Source: Rhizobium metallidurans
GTDB lineage: Bacteria; Pseudomonadota; Alphaproteobacteria; Rhizobiales; Rhizobiaceae
NCBI RefSeq assembly: GCF_014196505.1
Contig: NZ_JACIDW010000001.1
Span: 744,001-808,000, forward strand
DNA length: 64,000 bases
Direction of reading: 5' to 3'
Below are positions 16,897-28,995 of the stretch, piece after piece. The position numbers and the translations under genes were made by a program. A model generated the notes under the pieces. It saw only the letters and a list, made by a program, of their open reading frames with translations, ran no database searches and had not been told where the DNA came from. The number at the start of each line of letters is the position of its first letter. Within the stretch, counting starts at the first letter, position 1.

Positions 16897-17427
16897 TTGA
16901 TTTCGTTGTTCCGCGGTCTCCGGTCCATTCTCATACTTGCTGCCGCGGGTGTGCTTTTCGGTGCTTTCCTGATGTTCTGGGAGGCCATTTTGATGCTCGT
17001 GGAAACCTTCAGGATGACGCGGCTCAATGCGGATATGTCGGTCATCGTTTCGGTGCTGCGCGCCACCGACAAGATCCTCCTGGGCATCGTGCTGATGGTT
17101 GTTGGTTGCGGCATCGCTCTCGGCTTTGCCCTCGATATCCCGCCGGAACAGCGATCTAAGCTGCCGCAGTGGATGATCATCGATACGGTCGCGGAACTGA
17201 AGAACCTCTTCTTCCAGATGATCATTCTCTATCTGGTCGTGCACTTCGCGGCCCAGGTGGGTGAGATGCAGACACCGCCGCAATGGGAGTCGCTCGTGCT
17301 TCCGGTCTCGGCGCTGCTCCTGGCGGGTGCCATGAAGCTGACCGCCAGCTCGCACCATCTGTCGGAAGAGACGCGGCACGACAGAAGCGAGGGGCGCGAG
17401 AGGAAGAGACCAGACAAGCCGGGGTGA
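16897..17427 (+). CDS. YqhA-like (UPF0114) membrane protein inside the urease operon
   Basis: A 176-residue integral membrane protein resembling the YqhA/UPF0114 family. About four helices are visible: LRSILILAAAGVLFGAFLMF, then LLGIVLMVVGCGIALGF, a helix at MIILYLVVHF, and LVLPVSALLLAGAMKL. Between helices is the stretch KLPQWMIIDTVAELKNLFFQ. The C-terminal tail is polar and basic. The function of the family is not established. Its stop codon is immediately followed by the ureD start, so it is cotranscribed and coupled with urease genes. The first codon is TTG at 16897 with GAGAAGGA upstream. Confidence 0.82.
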   Translation: MISLFRGLRSILILAAAGVLFGAFLMFWEAILMLVETFRMTRLNADMSVIVSVLRATDKILLGIVLMVVGCGIALGFALDIPPEQRSKLPQWMIIDTVAELKNLFFQMIILYLVVHFAAQVGEMQTPPQWESLVLPVSALLLAGAMKLTASSHHLSEETRHDRSEGRERKRPDKPG

Positions 17428-18321
17428 ATGCGCTTGAGCGAGTTTGCGGAGTGGCAGGAAGGGCCGGGAGGCCGGAATTGGAAGGGCTTTTCGCCGATGG
17501 CCGATGGTTGGCATGCCGAGCTTGATTTGTGGTTCGCGAACTCCCACGGGAAGACGCGCCTGATGCGCAGGCGGCATGTCGGTCCGCTTGCGGTGCAGCG
17601 CGCCTTTCATCCCGAGGATGACGGCTCCGCCCATGTCTATATCCTGCATCCGCCCGGAGGGGTGGCCGGCGGCGATGTCCTCGATATCACCTGCCGTCTT
17701 GCGCCCGAGGCGCGCTGTGTCCTGACCACGCCGGGCGCGACGAAATTCTACCGCAGCGAGCACGGCACGAGTACGCAGCGCATACGGATCGATGTCGGCG
17801 CCGGCGCGGTCTGCGAAAATCTTCCGCAGGAGACGATCCTGTTCGAAGGCGCGGATGCCTCGATCAGCACGCGCGTCATGCTCGGTGAGGACGCGGCCTA
17901 TGTGGGTTGGGATTTCGTCAGCCTCGGTCGCCCGGCCGCGGGCGAGGGCTTCGCGAGCGGACGGCTTGCCCAACGCGTCGAGATTTTTCGCAACGACGAG
18001 CTGATCTGGTTCGAGCGAATGGCGTTTTCGCGAGCGCCGGACGTCCTCGACGCTCCGGTCTTCTTTGCCGGAAAGCCCATCGTCGGAACCATGGTCTATG
18101 CGGGACCGGCGCTGGAAAACACCGTCGAGCATATCCGCGACGAGCTCGGCGCGCAGGCGCGGGGCGTCTTCTCGGCCAGCCAGCTCAAGCGCGTGATCGT
18201 CTGCCGATATCTCGGAAGCCGGATGTCCGAGGGCAAGGCACTTTTTCTGCAAGCGTGGAGCATTCTTCGCGAACGCGGCCTGATGAAGAAGGCCGTCGCT
18301 CCGCGCATCTGGGCAACGTGA
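17428..18321 (+). CDS. ureD: Urease accessory protein UreD
   Basis: A 297-residue urease maturation scaffold that binds apo-urease and recruits UreF and UreG. Family motifs: [26 protein letters not shown] and [14 protein letters not shown]. The start ATG at 17428 directly abuts the preceding stop; a TTG at 17434 is a possible alternative. It is followed by ureA after 23 bases with a strong AAGGAGG site. Length is close to the family norm. Confidence 0.96.
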   Translation: MRLSEFAEWQEGPGGRNWKGFSPMADGWHAELDLWFANSHGKTRLMRRRHVGPLAVQRAFHPEDDGSAHVYILHPPGGVAGGDVLDITCRLAPEARCVLTTPGATKFYRSEHGTSTQRIRIDVGAGAVCENLPQETILFEGADASISTRVMLGEDAAYVGWDFVSLGRPAAGEGFASGRLAQRVEIFRNDELIWFERMAFSRAPDVLDAPVFFAGKPIVGTMVYAGPALENTVEHIRDELGAQARGVFSASQLKRVIVCRYLGSRMSEGKALFLQAWSILRERGLMKKAVAPRIWAT

Positions 18322-18344
18322 ACAGCAAACAAGGAGGCAAGCTC

Positions 18345-18647
18345 ATGGAACTGCTACCGCGTGAAAGAGACAAGCTCCTGATCTTTACGGCCGGACTGGT
18401 CGCCGAGCGGCGCAAGGCGAAGGGTCTGAAGCTGAATTATCCCGAGGTCATCGCCTATATCTCGGCGGCCCTGCTGGAAGGCGCCCGCGAGGGGCGAACG
18501 GTGGCGGACCTGATGTCCTACGGCGCGACGCTGCTCACCCGCGAGGAGGTCATGGAGGGCGTGCCCGAGATGATCCCCGACATCCAGGTGGAGGCAACCT
18601 TCCCCGACGGTACGAAGCTCGTCACCGTCCACAACCCGATCCCATGA
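18345..18647 (+). CDS. ureA: Urease gamma subunit
   Basis: The 100-residue gamma subunit of the nickel urease (UreABC)3, which hydrolyses urea to ammonia and carbamate. Nearly full-length family conservation is visible from [20 protein letters not shown] to the C-terminal [11 protein letters not shown]. Length equals Klebsiella UreA. A strong AAGGAGG site precedes the ATG. Ten bases separate it from ureB, which has its own AGGAGG. Confidence 0.98.
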   Translation: MELLPRERDKLLIFTAGLVAERRKAKGLKLNYPEVIAYISAALLEGAREGRTVADLMSYGATLLTREEVMEGVPEMIPDIQVEATFPDGTKLVTVHNPIP

Positions 18648-18657
18648 GGAGGCCATC

Positions 18658-18963
18658 ATGATACCCGGCGAATACTTCATCGAGAATGGCTCGATCGACC
18701 TCAATGCGGGCAGGCAGACACAGAAGATCGATGTCGCCAACTCCGGTGACCGGCCGATCCAGGTCGGCTCCCACTATCATTTCTACGAGACGAACGAGGC
18801 GCTTCTTTTCGACCGCGAGCCCACGCGCGGGTTCCGGCTCAACATTCCGGCCGGTACGGCGGTCCGTTTCGAGCCGGGCCAGGAGCGAACGGTGGAGCTT
18901 GTGGCGCTCGACGGCAAGCGTGAGGTTTACGGGTTCAACGCCAAGGTCATGGGCAAGCTGTAG
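18658..18963 (+). CDS. ureB: Urease beta subunit
   Basis: The 101-residue beta subunit of urease. Conserved blocks include [36 protein letters not shown] and [18 protein letters not shown]. It is a separate gene rather than fused to ureA, as usual for proteobacteria. The site AGGAGG at 18647-18652 sets the start. The ureC start follows nine bases after its stop. Confidence 0.98.
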   Translation: MIPGEYFIENGSIDLNAGRQTQKIDVANSGDRPIQVGSHYHFYETNEALLFDREPTRGFRLNIPAGTAVRFEPGQERTVELVALDGKREVYGFNAKVMGKL

Positions 18964-18972
18964 GAGGCTATG

Positions 18973-20676
<1,704 letters not shown>

Positions 20677-20778
20677 GGACAAAACAGGCAGGGTGCGACA
20701 TCGCGCCCGAGCCGGACCACCACGCCGCGCGAACGAGGCATGCCGTCGCTTCCGGGCTGGCCGAAGGAGCAGAGATCA

Positions 20779-21792
20779 ATGAATTTGGATCGTTTCCGTG
20801 ATCATCCGTCGCTGTTCTTCGTGGACTGGTCGCTGCGCGGCGTGGGCCAGGTCGTCTTTCAGAATAATCCCCTGTCCGGGCTGGTGATCCTCGCGGCACT
20901 TGCGTGGAATTCCTGGATCTACGCCGCGATCTGCGTGCTCGGCGTCATCTCGAGTACGGTGACCGCGCTTGTTCTGAAGGCCGACAGGGCGGTCATGCGC
21001 GATGGATTATACGGTTTCAATGGCGCGCTGGTGGGGCTGGCGCTCGTCGCCTTCACGAGCGAGGATTTTCGCACGGGCGCCATACCGTCCGTGGCCATGG
21101 TCGTCTATCTCGTTTGCGCTGCCGCCTTCACGACCATGGCTTTCGCAAGCATGGGGGCGGTTCTGGCGCCCTACAAGACCGCGCCCCTCACGATGCCTTT
21201 CGTTCTTGTGGGATGGCTGTTTCTGTTCGCGGTGCTGAAATTCGACGCGATCGATGCGGGACCGATGGCGAAGCCCGTGTCGCCCGATCAGTTTTCCGAG
21301 ACGGTCCCATATGTGCTTGCGACCTGGTACGAGGGGATCGGGACCTCGATCGGGCAGATATTCTTTCAGGATAACTGGATCTCCGGCTACCTCATCGTGA
21401 TCGCGATCGCGCTGAATTCCCGTGTCACCGCTGCTATGGCCCTGCTCGGCGCGGTCGTTGGCACGGTGGTGGCGGCCGTCTACGGTGGTCCGGAGGGCGC
21501 GGTTCGCGACGGACTCTTCGGTTACAACTCCGCGCTGACAGCCATGGCGCTGGGTGGCGTCTTCCTGGCGCTGACCTGGCGCAGCCTGCTCTACGCGGTC
21601 TTCGGCGCGGTCATTTCCAGCTGGCTCTGGGCATCCGTCGCCATTTTCCTCAAGCCGATCGGGATGCCGGTCCTGACCTCCACATTCGTCCTTGTCACCT
21701 GGCTCATGCTCTTGGGGCAGGGGGCGTTCAAATCGCTTGCACCGGCCCCGACGGATGAGCCAACCGCTCCCGAGGAAAGCCGAGCCGGGTAG
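20779..21792 (+). CDS. Urea transporter of the UT family
   Basis: A 337-residue urea channel of the UT/Yut family in the inner membrane. The ATG at 20779 follows AAGGAGCAG; an upstream in-frame codon at 20740 adds only unrelated residues. The internal twofold repeat is visible: VVFQNNPLSGLVILAALAWN in the first half matches IFFQDNWISGYLIVIAIALN in the second. Selectivity-filter style segments are TAPLTMPFVLVGW and LTSTFVLVTW, and LYGFNGALVG pairs with LFGYNSALTA. It ends the urease operon, 102 bases after ureC, and would feed urea to the enzyme. Confidence 0.93.
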   Translation: MNLDRFRDHPSLFFVDWSLRGVGQVVFQNNPLSGLVILAALAWNSWIYAAICVLGVISSTVTALVLKADRAVMRDGLYGFNGALVGLALVAFTSEDFRTGAIPSVAMVVYLVCAAAFTTMAFASMGAVLAPYKTAPLTMPFVLVGWLFLFAVLKFDAIDAGPMAKPVSPDQFSETVPYVLATWYEGIGTSIGQIFFQDNWISGYLIVIAIALNSRVTAAMALLGAVVGTVVAAVYGGPEGAVRDGLFGYNSALTAMALGGVFLALTWRSLLYAVFGAVISSWLWASVAIFLKPIGMPVLTSTFVLVTWLMLLGQGAFKSLAPAPTDEPTAPEESRAG

Positions 21793-21809
21793 ATACTCGC
21801 CGGCAACAC

Positions 21810-24800
21810 CTATTCCGCAGCGACGCTGCTGACCGGATCGGGCTTGACACCGAACAGCCGCTGCTTGAGCGCTTCACGAAGGCTCTGAACAACCAAGTAG
21901 AGAACCGGGATCGCGACAAGCCCAAGCACCGTGCCGAGAAGCAGGCCGCCAAGAACAGTGGCGCCGATCGCCTGGCGGCTGCCGGCTCCAGCGCCGGTTG
22001 CAACCACCAGCGGCACGACACCCAGTATCGAGGCGAGCGCGGTCATCAGCACGGGCCTGAAGCGCTGGGACGTGGCTTCGGAGGCCGCGTCCAGGGTGCT
22101 CATCCCCTCCTCGCGACGCTCCTTGGCGAATTCGACGATCAGGATCGCATTCTTGGCCGCAAGGCCGATCAGCAGCAGCATGCCGATCTGGGCGTAGATG
22201 TTGAGATCGATCCCTCCGACGACGAGCGCGCCCAAGGCACCGACGACCGCGACCGCGACCGACAGCATGACGGCAACAGGAACGCTCCAGCTTTCGTATT
22301 GCGCGACGAGGAAGAGATAGGTGAAGACGATGCCCGCGATGAGAATGATCACGGTCTCGTTGCCGGATTGCTGTTCCTGAAGAGCGAGCCCGGTCCATTC
22401 GAAGCCGAACCCGTCAGGCATGGTCTCATTGGCGAGGTTGCCCATGATCGTAAGCGCTTGGCCCGAGCTGGTGCCGGCCGCGGCTTGGCCGTTAATCGCG
22501 GCCGATGAAAACAGGTTGTAGCGGTTGACCGAGCTCGGCCCATAGATCGTCTGAATAGAGATCATGCTCTGCAGCGGAACGAGCTCACCGGACTGGCTGC
22601 GCACGCGCAAGCGCTGGATGTCGTCGATGCGCTGGCGATAGCTCGGCTCGTCCTGCAGCCGCACCTGATACACTCTCGAGAAGATGTTGAAGTCGTCGAC
22701 ATAGGCCGATCCGAGATGCGCCTGCAATGTGCTGAAGATCGCAGCCGGCGAAACGCCGTAGAGGTCGGCCCGCTTTCGGTCGATGTCGAGATAGACCTGA
22801 GGCACGTCGGCGGAGAAGGTGCTGAATACGCCGGCGAGGCCGGGCGTTCGGTTTGCCTGAATGATCAGATCGCGCATGACCTCGGCCAGCGCCTGCTGGC
22901 TCTGGCCGGCGCGCGCCTGAAGGCGGAAATCGAAGCCGCCTGTCGTGCCGAGGCCGGGGATCGCTGGCGGGTTGAACGGCACGATCGATGCCGTCGAGAT
23001 GGCCGCCAGCTGGGGGCGTAGCTTGGCGATGAGCGCGAAGGCGCTCTGATCGGAGGGGCGCTCGCTCCATGGCTCCAGCGCGGAAATGATCATGCCGCTG
23101 TTCGACCCTCCGCCGCCGACCATGCTGACGCCGGCGATGCCGATCGTGTTGGCGATCCCGGGTGTCTGCTGCAGAAGCGCGCTGACCTCGGCGATCGTCC
23201 GCTGCGTTCGCTCCAGCGAGGCGGCATTGGGAAGCTGCACGTTCATGAACAGGTAGCCCTGGTCCTCGGCCGGCACGAAGCCGGTGGGGAGAACGCGGTA
23301 GAAGCCGTAGATTCCGCCGATGACCGCAACGAAGAGCACACCGGCCAGTACGAGGCGCCGGGCAAACATCGTAAACAGCCCGAGATAGAAGCGGCGCGAG
23401 GCCTCCAGGCCGTTGTTCATCCGGCCGAAAAGGCCCGTCTTGCGTTCAGGCGCGGGTCTCAGGATGAGGACGCAGAGCGCCGGGCTGAGGGTGAGCGCGT
23501 TGATGGTCGAAAAAACCACGGTCACGAGGATGGTGACGGCAAACTGGCGGTAGAGTTCGCCGGTAATGCCGGCAAGGAATGCCACCGGGACGAAGAGTGC
23601 GGCGAGAACAAGCGTGGTTGCGACGATCGGTCCGGTGACCTGCTGCATGGTGGCAAGCGTGGCAGCTCGTATATCCATCGCTTTTTCGCTCATCAGTCGC
23701 TGGGCGTTCTCCACGACGATGATGGCGTCATCAACCACGAGGCTGATCGCCAAAATGACGGCAAAGAGCGTGATCGTATTTGCCGAATAGCCGAGAACGT
23801 AGAGAACGGCGAAGCCGCCGATGAGGGATACCGGGATGGTGAGCGTCGGGATGACGGTCGCCCGCCAGTCCTGCAGGAACGCGAAGACGACGGCCACGAC
23901 GAGCACGAAGGTGATGGCGAGCGTCACGAAGATTTCGCGGATCGTTTCGCGTACGAAGGACGTCGTGTCGAAGACGAGCGTATAGGCGACATCATCGGGG
24001 AACTGCTTCGAGAGCCGCTCGACCTCACCGAGCACGGCGTTCGACACCGCAAGCGCGTTGGCATCGGATGCCTGGTAGACGACGACGGTCGCGCTTGGAT
24101 TGCCGTTCAGCGTCGAGGCGGTGTCGTAGGATTGGGCGCCGAGTTCCACGCGGGCGACGTCGCGCAGCCGGACAACTCCGCCGTCGCGATTGCTGCGAAC
24201 AATGATGTTGCCGAATTCGGCGGCGTCGGCGAGCCGTCCGCGCGCCGTTACGGTTAGCTGCAGCTGCTGTCCTGTCATCGCCGGAGGCGAGCCGATCTGC
24301 CCGGCTGACGCCTGGGCGTTCTGGGCGCGAATGAGCGACATGAGATCGGCGGCCGTGACGCCCAGTGCCTCCATGCGATCCGGCATCATCCAGATGCGCA
24401 TGCTGTAGGTCGGCCCGAACACGGCGGCCTCGCCGACGCCGGGAAGACGGGAGATGGCGTCGCGAATGTTGATCGTCGCGTAGTTGCTGATGAAGACTTC
24501 GTCGCGCGTGCCTTTCGGCGAGTAGAGCGCCAGGCCGAGCAGCATGCTGGACGAGCGGCTGCGCACCGTGACACCTGCCTGCGTGACGGCCGCCGGCAGG
24601 CGGGGGGTCGCGAGCGCCAGCCGGTTCTGGACATTGACCTGGGCGATCGCCGGGTCGGTTCCGGCTTCGAAGGTGACGGTGAGGCTATAGGTGCCGTTGT
24701 CGGAGCTCGACGACGACATGTACATCATGCCCTCGACCCCGTTCACCTGTTCCTCGATCGGTGCGCCGACGCTGTCGGTCATCACCTGCGCATTGGCGCC

Positions 24801-24956
24801 GGGGTAGCTGGCGGTGACCTGGACTTCCGGCGGCGTGATCTGCGGAAACTGCGCCACCGGGATTTGCATGAGCGCGACCGCGCCGGCGATGAGCATGACG
24901 ACGGCGATCACCATCGCGAAGCGTGGGCGGCCGATGAAGGGAGCGGAAATGTTCAT
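21810..24956 (-). CDS. RND efflux pump inner-membrane transporter (AcrB/MexB type)
   Basis: A 1048-residue hydrophobe/amphiphile efflux transporter, the proton-driven part of a tripartite pump. Features: N-terminal helix [20 protein letters not shown], the porter-domain opening [20 protein letters not shown], the proton-relay pair in [13 protein letters not shown] around residue 405, and the second-half helix cluster [19 protein letters not shown]. Length matches AcrB. It overlaps the adaptor gene by four bases (ATGA). It converges with the urea-transporter gene, leaving 17 bases. No outer-membrane channel gene is adjacent, so a TolC-like partner must be elsewhere. Substrates are unknown. Confidence 0.96.
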   Translation of the reverse strand: MNISAPFIGRPRFAMVIAVVMLIAGAVALMQIPVAQFPQITPPEVQVTASYPGANAQVMTDSVGAPIEEQVNGVEGMMYMSSSSSDNGTYSLTVTFEAGTDPAIAQVNVQNRLALATPRLPAAVTQAGVTVRSRSSSMLLGLALYSPKGTRDEVFISNYATINIRDAISRLPGVGEAAVFGPTYSMRIWMMPDRMEALGVTAADLMSLIRAQNAQASAGQIGSPPAMTGQQLQLTVTARGRLADAAEFGNIIVRSNRDGGVVRLRDVARVELGAQSYDTASTLNGNPSATVVVYQASDANALAVSNAVLGEVERLSKQFPDDVAYTLVFDTTSFVRETIREIFVTLAITFVLVVAVVFAFLQDWRATVIPTLTIPVSLIGGFAVLYVLGYSANTITLFAVILAISLVVDDAIIVVENAQRLMSEKAMDIRAATLATMQQVTGPIVATTLVLAALFVPVAFLAGITGELYRQFAVTILVTVVFSTINALTLSPALCVLILRPAPERKTGLFGRMNNGLEASRRFYLGLFTMFARRLVLAGVLFVAVIGGIYGFYRVLPTGFVPAEDQGYLFMNVQLPNAASLERTQRTIAEVSALLQQTPGIANTIGIAGVSMVGGGGSNSGMIISALEPWSERPSDQSAFALIAKLRPQLAAISTASIVPFNPPAIPGLGTTGGFDFRLQARAGQSQQALAEVMRDLIIQANRTPGLAGVFSTFSADVPQVYLDIDRKRADLYGVSPAAIFSTLQAHLGSAYVDDFNIFSRVYQVRLQDEPSYRQRIDDIQRLRVRSQSGELVPLQSMISIQTIYGPSSVNRYNLFSSAAINGQAAAGTSSGQALTIMGNLANETMPDGFGFEWTGLALQEQQSGNETVIILIAGIVFTYLFLVAQYESWSVPVAVMLSVAVAVVGALGALVVGGIDLNIYAQIGMLLLIGLAAKNAILIVEFAKERREEGMSTLDAASEATSQRFRPVLMTALASILGVVPLVVATGAGAGSRQAIGATVLGGLLLGTVLGLVAIPVLYLVVQSLREALKQRLFGVKPDPVSSVAAE

Positions 24957-26089
24957 TTCGACACCGCCGGCTGGGACGCGTTCTGATCCGGGACGATCTC
25001 GACGATCGCTCCCTCGGTGACGTTCTGAAGCCCCTCGACGATGACGGTTTCACCGCCCGTCAGCCCGTCGTCGACGATCAAGCTTCCCTCCCTCTGCTCG
25101 GATACTGTGATCCTGCGCTCCGCGGCCTTCCTTTCCGGCGTGACCAGCATGACATATTTACCCTCACGGTCCTGCTGGACCGCCCCGAGCGGAACCGTCG
25201 GGCGTTCCTTTCGCGCGGTTTCGGAGACGACGACGGTAACGAACTGGCCCGGGATCAGCAGGAAATCGCCATTTGGAAAGACCGAGCGGACCGCAAGGGT
25301 TCCGGTTTCCTGATCGACCTCGTTTCCCAGGAAGGAAATGGGCGCCGTTTGCGGATAGATCTGTCCGTTGGACAGCCTCAGACGCGTCTGGTAGCGCTGG
25401 GCCAGCTCGTCCTTGCTGACATTGCCGGCGGCTTCGCGCAGATCAAGCAGCGCGCGGTCGCTGACCGAAAAGACCACCCTGACGGGATCCATCTGCACGA
25501 CGCGCGCAAGCGCCGGTGAGGCGGTGGTGACGAAACTGCCCGGGGAGAAGGCAGCGGTCCCGATCCTCCCCTTCAGGGGAGACATGATGCGGCTGTAGCT
25601 CAGATTGAGATCGGCCTGCTTTACGGCCGCTTCCGCAGACTGCAGGTTCGCGGCGGCGGTGTCTCGCGCGGTTTCGCTCTGTTCGATGGTTGCCCGGGCA
25701 ACGGTCTGGTTGAGGGACTGGTTGCGCGTCATCTGCCGCTCGGCATCGAGCAGCGTCGCCTTGGCGCGGGCGAGATTGGCATTGGCATCGGCAAGTGCGA
25801 TCTCAAGCGCGCGGCTGTCGATCTTGAAGAGTTCCTGGCCCTCGTCGACCACGGCGCCTTCCTCGAACAGCCTCCGATCGACGAAGCCGTCGATCCGGGA
25901 TCGGATATCCACGGCGTTCAGTGCCTCCACCCGCCCGACGAATTCATGCTTTGGCGAAACATCCTCGAGCGCAACGGTGATCGTTGCCACTTTCGGTGTG
26001 TCGTCGGCCTGCGCCGAAGCCGTCATTGAATGCGAAACTGCGATGATCGAGGCAAGAAAGGCACCAGAAAATCTGCCAGGAATTCCCAT
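24953..26089 (-). CDS. RND efflux periplasmic adaptor (AcrA/MexA type)
   Basis: A 378-residue membrane-fusion protein joining the RND pump to an outer-membrane channel. It starts with a Sec-type signal ending ASAQADD and has no lipobox Cys, unlike AcrA. The lipoyl and hairpin domains are visible: [20 protein letters not shown], a coiled-coil with [18 protein letters not shown], then [16 protein letters not shown] and the barrel segment [17 protein letters not shown]. It is first in a two-gene operon with the transporter and is translationally coupled to it. An AraC regulator gene lies upstream on the same strand. Confidence 0.95.
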   Translation of the reverse strand: MGIPGRFSGAFLASIIAVSHSMTASAQADDTPKVATITVALEDVSPKHEFVGRVEALNAVDIRSRIDGFVDRRLFEEGAVVDEGQELFKIDSRALEIALADANANLARAKATLLDAERQMTRNQSLNQTVARATIEQSETARDTAAANLQSAEAAVKQADLNLSYSRIMSPLKGRIGTAAFSPGSFVTTASPALARVVQMDPVRVVFSVSDRALLDLREAAGNVSKDELAQRYQTRLRLSNGQIYPQTAPISFLGNEVDQETGTLAVRSVFPNGDFLLIPGQFVTVVVSETARKERPTVPLGAVQQDREGKYVMLVTPERKAAERRITVSEQREGSLIVDDGLTGGETVIVEGLQNVTEGAIVEIVPDQNASQPAVSK

Positions 26090-26377
26090 TCGTCACACTC
26101 CTGAAAGCGTCAATGGCCATGGCCGAAGCTGTGAATAGAACCGGAGTCAGACCTTCGGCTCCAACGGCAGCGCGGAAAGCATATTTCTGCAACGTGCGGC
26201 CCGGAAAGCGGAAAATGCCCTGCCGACAGGGGTTTTGCGCCCATCCGCGCAGAAATGGATACCGTGCACGACGATGGGATAAACTGCACAGCCACGGACG
26301 CGCGGCCACACTGTCGCGGACGCCGATGGCGCGCCGAGCTTTCTGGCCGGGGATCGGGAAGATGTTCGAAGGAGCGG

Positions 26378-27430
26378 TCACGAGCGGCTCGCGATGTCAC
26401 CGCTCTCCAAAAGGGACGTCCAAGGCGGGCCGCCTTCGGCGAAATGCGCCGCGGAGAGTCTCGGCGGCCGATTTGCCTGCAGCCGCCCCGCCTCGCGGGC
26501 TTCATTCGGCGTCATCCCGAATTCGCGCCGGAATGTGCGGCTGTATGTCGATGGGTCCATGAAACCCCATTCCTCGGCGATCAGCGAGATGGAGCGTCGG
26601 TCCTTGTCATCGCAAAGGATGTCCCTGGTGCGCAGCAGGCGTTGGCGGCGGATGTAATTCGAAATGCCGCCGCTGGGTTCGAAAATCCGATAGAGGCGGG
26701 ATCGCGAGATGTTCAGGTCGCGACACAGCTTCTCCGGTGACAGGTCGCGCTTGGCGAGCTGCGCGGCAATGAGCGTCTTCGCGCGTGCCATGATCACGCC
26801 GTTGATCGGTCCATCCGCTTCGACAAGGTGATCGCGTGATGGCGCAAGGCAGGCTGCCAGCAATGTGGTCGTCGCGACGGCGATATGTTCGGCATCCCGC
26901 TCCGTCCGGTTGGGAAGCGAGCGATGAAGAAGCTGGATGTAATCCACGATCAGCGCCGCCATCTCGGGACGAATAGAAAGGTCGAGGGGCTGCGAGAACG
27001 CGAAGTCACGGGGGAGGAGAAGTGCGAGCGCGCCGTCATCCTCTCCTTCCGCCTCATAGGGCGCGGCAAGGCAATGCCAGTGCAGCTTGCCGGGAAGACT
27101 AGGCCCCCCATTCTCAGGGACGGTGAGCGGGATACTGAGGATCCAGTGATCGAAAACGGGATCCTTCTTGCTGTTCCAGCGCCGGCGATAGCCGGTGCCG
27201 CGATAATCCAGCGACATCAGCGCAAGGCTCCCTAGCTGCCAGACCTGTTGACGCGCCATGAAGGAACTGAACTTGCCACGCAGCAGCGTGACATCTCCGA
27301 GACTTGAATTCCAGGATCGATAGAGATCGAACTGTTCAGCAGGCGGTGCGACCGATGTATCGATGTTGACGACGCATTTGAGAGGAACCTGGCCATCGTT
27401 CCTGGCGGCAATGTTGCTGTCGTGCTGCAT
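26378..27430 (-). CDS. AraC-family transcriptional regulator, copy 1
   Basis: A 350-residue regulator. The C-terminal double helix-turn-helix is clear: LSPEKLCRDLNISRSRLYRI, then ISNYIRRQRLLRTRDILCDD and SLIAEEWGFMDPSTYSRTFR, ending REFGMTPNEARE. The N-terminal two thirds is an AraC-binding-like domain (QQVWQLGSLALMSLDYRG). A polar tail of about 40 residues follows the DNA-binding domain. It lies 288 bases upstream of the efflux adaptor gene on the same strand, and is a close relative of the next gene. It probably regulates the efflux genes. Confidence 0.93.
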   Translation of the reverse strand: MQHDSNIAARNDGQVPLKCVVNIDTSVAPPAEQFDLYRSWNSSLGDVTLLRGKFSSFMARQQVWQLGSLALMSLDYRGTGYRRRWNSKKDPVFDHWILSIPLTVPENGGPSLPGKLHWHCLAAPYEAEGEDDGALALLLPRDFAFSQPLDLSIRPEMAALIVDYIQLLHRSLPNRTERDAEHIAVATTTLLAACLAPSRDHLVEADGPINGVIMARAKTLIAAQLAKRDLSPEKLCRDLNISRSRLYRIFEPSGGISNYIRRQRLLRTRDILCDDKDRRSISLIAEEWGFMDPSTYSRTFRREFGMTPNEAREAGRLQANRPPRLSAAHFAEGGPPWTSLLESGDIASRS

Positions 27431-27711
27431 GAATGCATCCTACCGTTGAGCACTTGTCACTGACAGGAAGTTGGTTGGCTTGAGGAAAGGATATCACCGG
27501 CGTTCACAAGCTCCGTGTGGCAGATGACCGATGTGCCTTCGTCGAACTTAGAAAATTAAGCAGAGGCGGGATCTTAGGCGTCGTAATTGCTTGTCGATAT
27601 TACGCAACTCTATTCATATGCTCTGATTTGAATATACGCATTCCATCCCAATGCTGTGCGTAGTGTCCGTTTCTTCGCGTCGGGCGTGGAAGCGAAAACG
27701 TGCCGGCATTC

Positions 27712-28773
27712 TCAACTGTCGATCGACATGCCCAGCGAATTGCTGACCAGGAGGGTGTTCAATGTACGGTTGCCGCTGTCCCCGGGATTCATGTCAGGCG
27801 AGCCTGATTGCAGCATTCCCTGCCAGCCCAGCGCGCGCACTTCCTTCGGCGACAACCCGAACTCGCGCTTGAACATGCGGCTGTAAGTCGATGGGTCCGT
27901 AAATCCCATGTTCTCCGCGATCTGCGCGATCGAGTGAATATTGGAACTGTCGGCAAGCGCACGTCTGGTCTCGAGCAGTCGTTTCCGGCGGATGTAATTG
28001 GAGATTCCGCCAGCAGGTTCGAAAATTCTATAGAGACGCGAACGCGAAACGCCGACACTTTTGCAAAGATAGTCCGGCGTCAAGGCGGGGTCCGCAAGCT
28101 TGGCATCGATGGCGCGAATGGTGCGGGTCGTTATCACGGCATCGATCGGTGCTTGTGCTTGCGCCAGCTTCTCGTGGGACGGCAGGAGCAGGGCTGCGAG
28201 CATATGGATGGTGGCTTCGGCGACCCTGGTGACGTTGCTTCGGCGCAAATGGGAGAGATTGTGATGCAAAAGGGTCAGGTAATCGGCGAGGAACTCCGCG
28301 GCATCCTCCGAGATCTCGGGTTGGAGGGGCGCATCGATCGTGTGGTAGGGGAGAAAAAGGGCGATCAGCCGCCCCTCGCTCTCGCAGACGTGCGGCGCCG
28401 TGAGGTTGGTCAAGTGAAGCCTCCGGCGGGAGGCGCTATCGGTGGTGCAGGATGCGCAAGTGTCCTTGACCGATACGACCCAATTGTCGACGGCCGGCTT
28501 TTTCTTATGCTCCCAGCGCAGCAGATGATCGGGAGACGCATTGATGACGGCAAGCACGATATCGCCGAGCTGCCAGATGTTCTCGGTCGCTTCGAACGTA
28601 ATCGTCTCGCCGCCCTTCAAACCGACATCGATGACGGAAGAGTGCCAGTTCCGGAAGCATTCGAAGCGCTCTGGCGCGCGAGCGCAGGCGGTATCACATT
28701 CGATTGCGCATCTCAGTGGTTCGTCCGCGAAAGCCGCGGCTGATGTCGAACCCAACTCCACCCGTGCATTCAT
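27712..28773 (-). CDS. AraC-family transcriptional regulator, copy 2
   Basis: A 353-residue paralogue of the neighbouring AraC protein. The ATG at 28773 follows AAGGGGCG; an in-frame codon at 28842 is less likely. The DNA-binding domain shares long stretches with copy 1: VSRSRLYRIFEPAGGISNYI, GFTDPSTYSRMFKREFGLSP. The N-terminal half is similar in layout (ENIWQLGDIVLAVINAS corresponds to QQVWQLGSLALMSLDYR) but more diverged. The tandem arrangement with 281 bases between suggests an old duplication followed by change of inducer specificity. Confidence 0.92.
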   Translation of the reverse strand: MNARVELGSTSAAAFADEPLRCAIECDTACARAPERFECFRNWHSSVIDVGLKGGETITFEATENIWQLGDIVLAVINASPDHLLRWEHKKKPAVDNWVVSVKDTCASCTTDSASRRRLHLTNLTAPHVCESEGRLIALFLPYHTIDAPLQPEISEDAAEFLADYLTLLHHNLSHLRRSNVTRVAEATIHMLAALLLPSHEKLAQAQAPIDAVITTRTIRAIDAKLADPALTPDYLCKSVGVSRSRLYRIFEPAGGISNYIRRKRLLETRRALADSSNIHSIAQIAENMGFTDPSTYSRMFKREFGLSPKEVRALGWQGMLQSGSPDMNPGDSGNRTLNTLLVSNSLGMSIDS

Positions 28774-28995
28774 GATATCGCCCCTTGAACACAAGACTAA
28801 GCAAACATGAAGTGACCAGTATCGACGCACGCGCCGGTGCAAGACGAATGAAACCGATCTGCATCAGGGCGACAATGTTGACTGTGTGCAGAAGTTAAAC
28901 CTCAAACGAAGGCCATTCATACAATTTTCGATATGTAAAATAAAGATGCAAACGCGCAGCATTTCCCGGCTAGCGTGTCCCTTGAGGTTCGAGAC

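Noticed and set aside
16861..18252. Minus-strand frame of 463 codons opposite the YqhA-like gene and ureD
   Set aside because: No hydrophobic or domain pattern and no ribosome site; opposite conserved urease genes.
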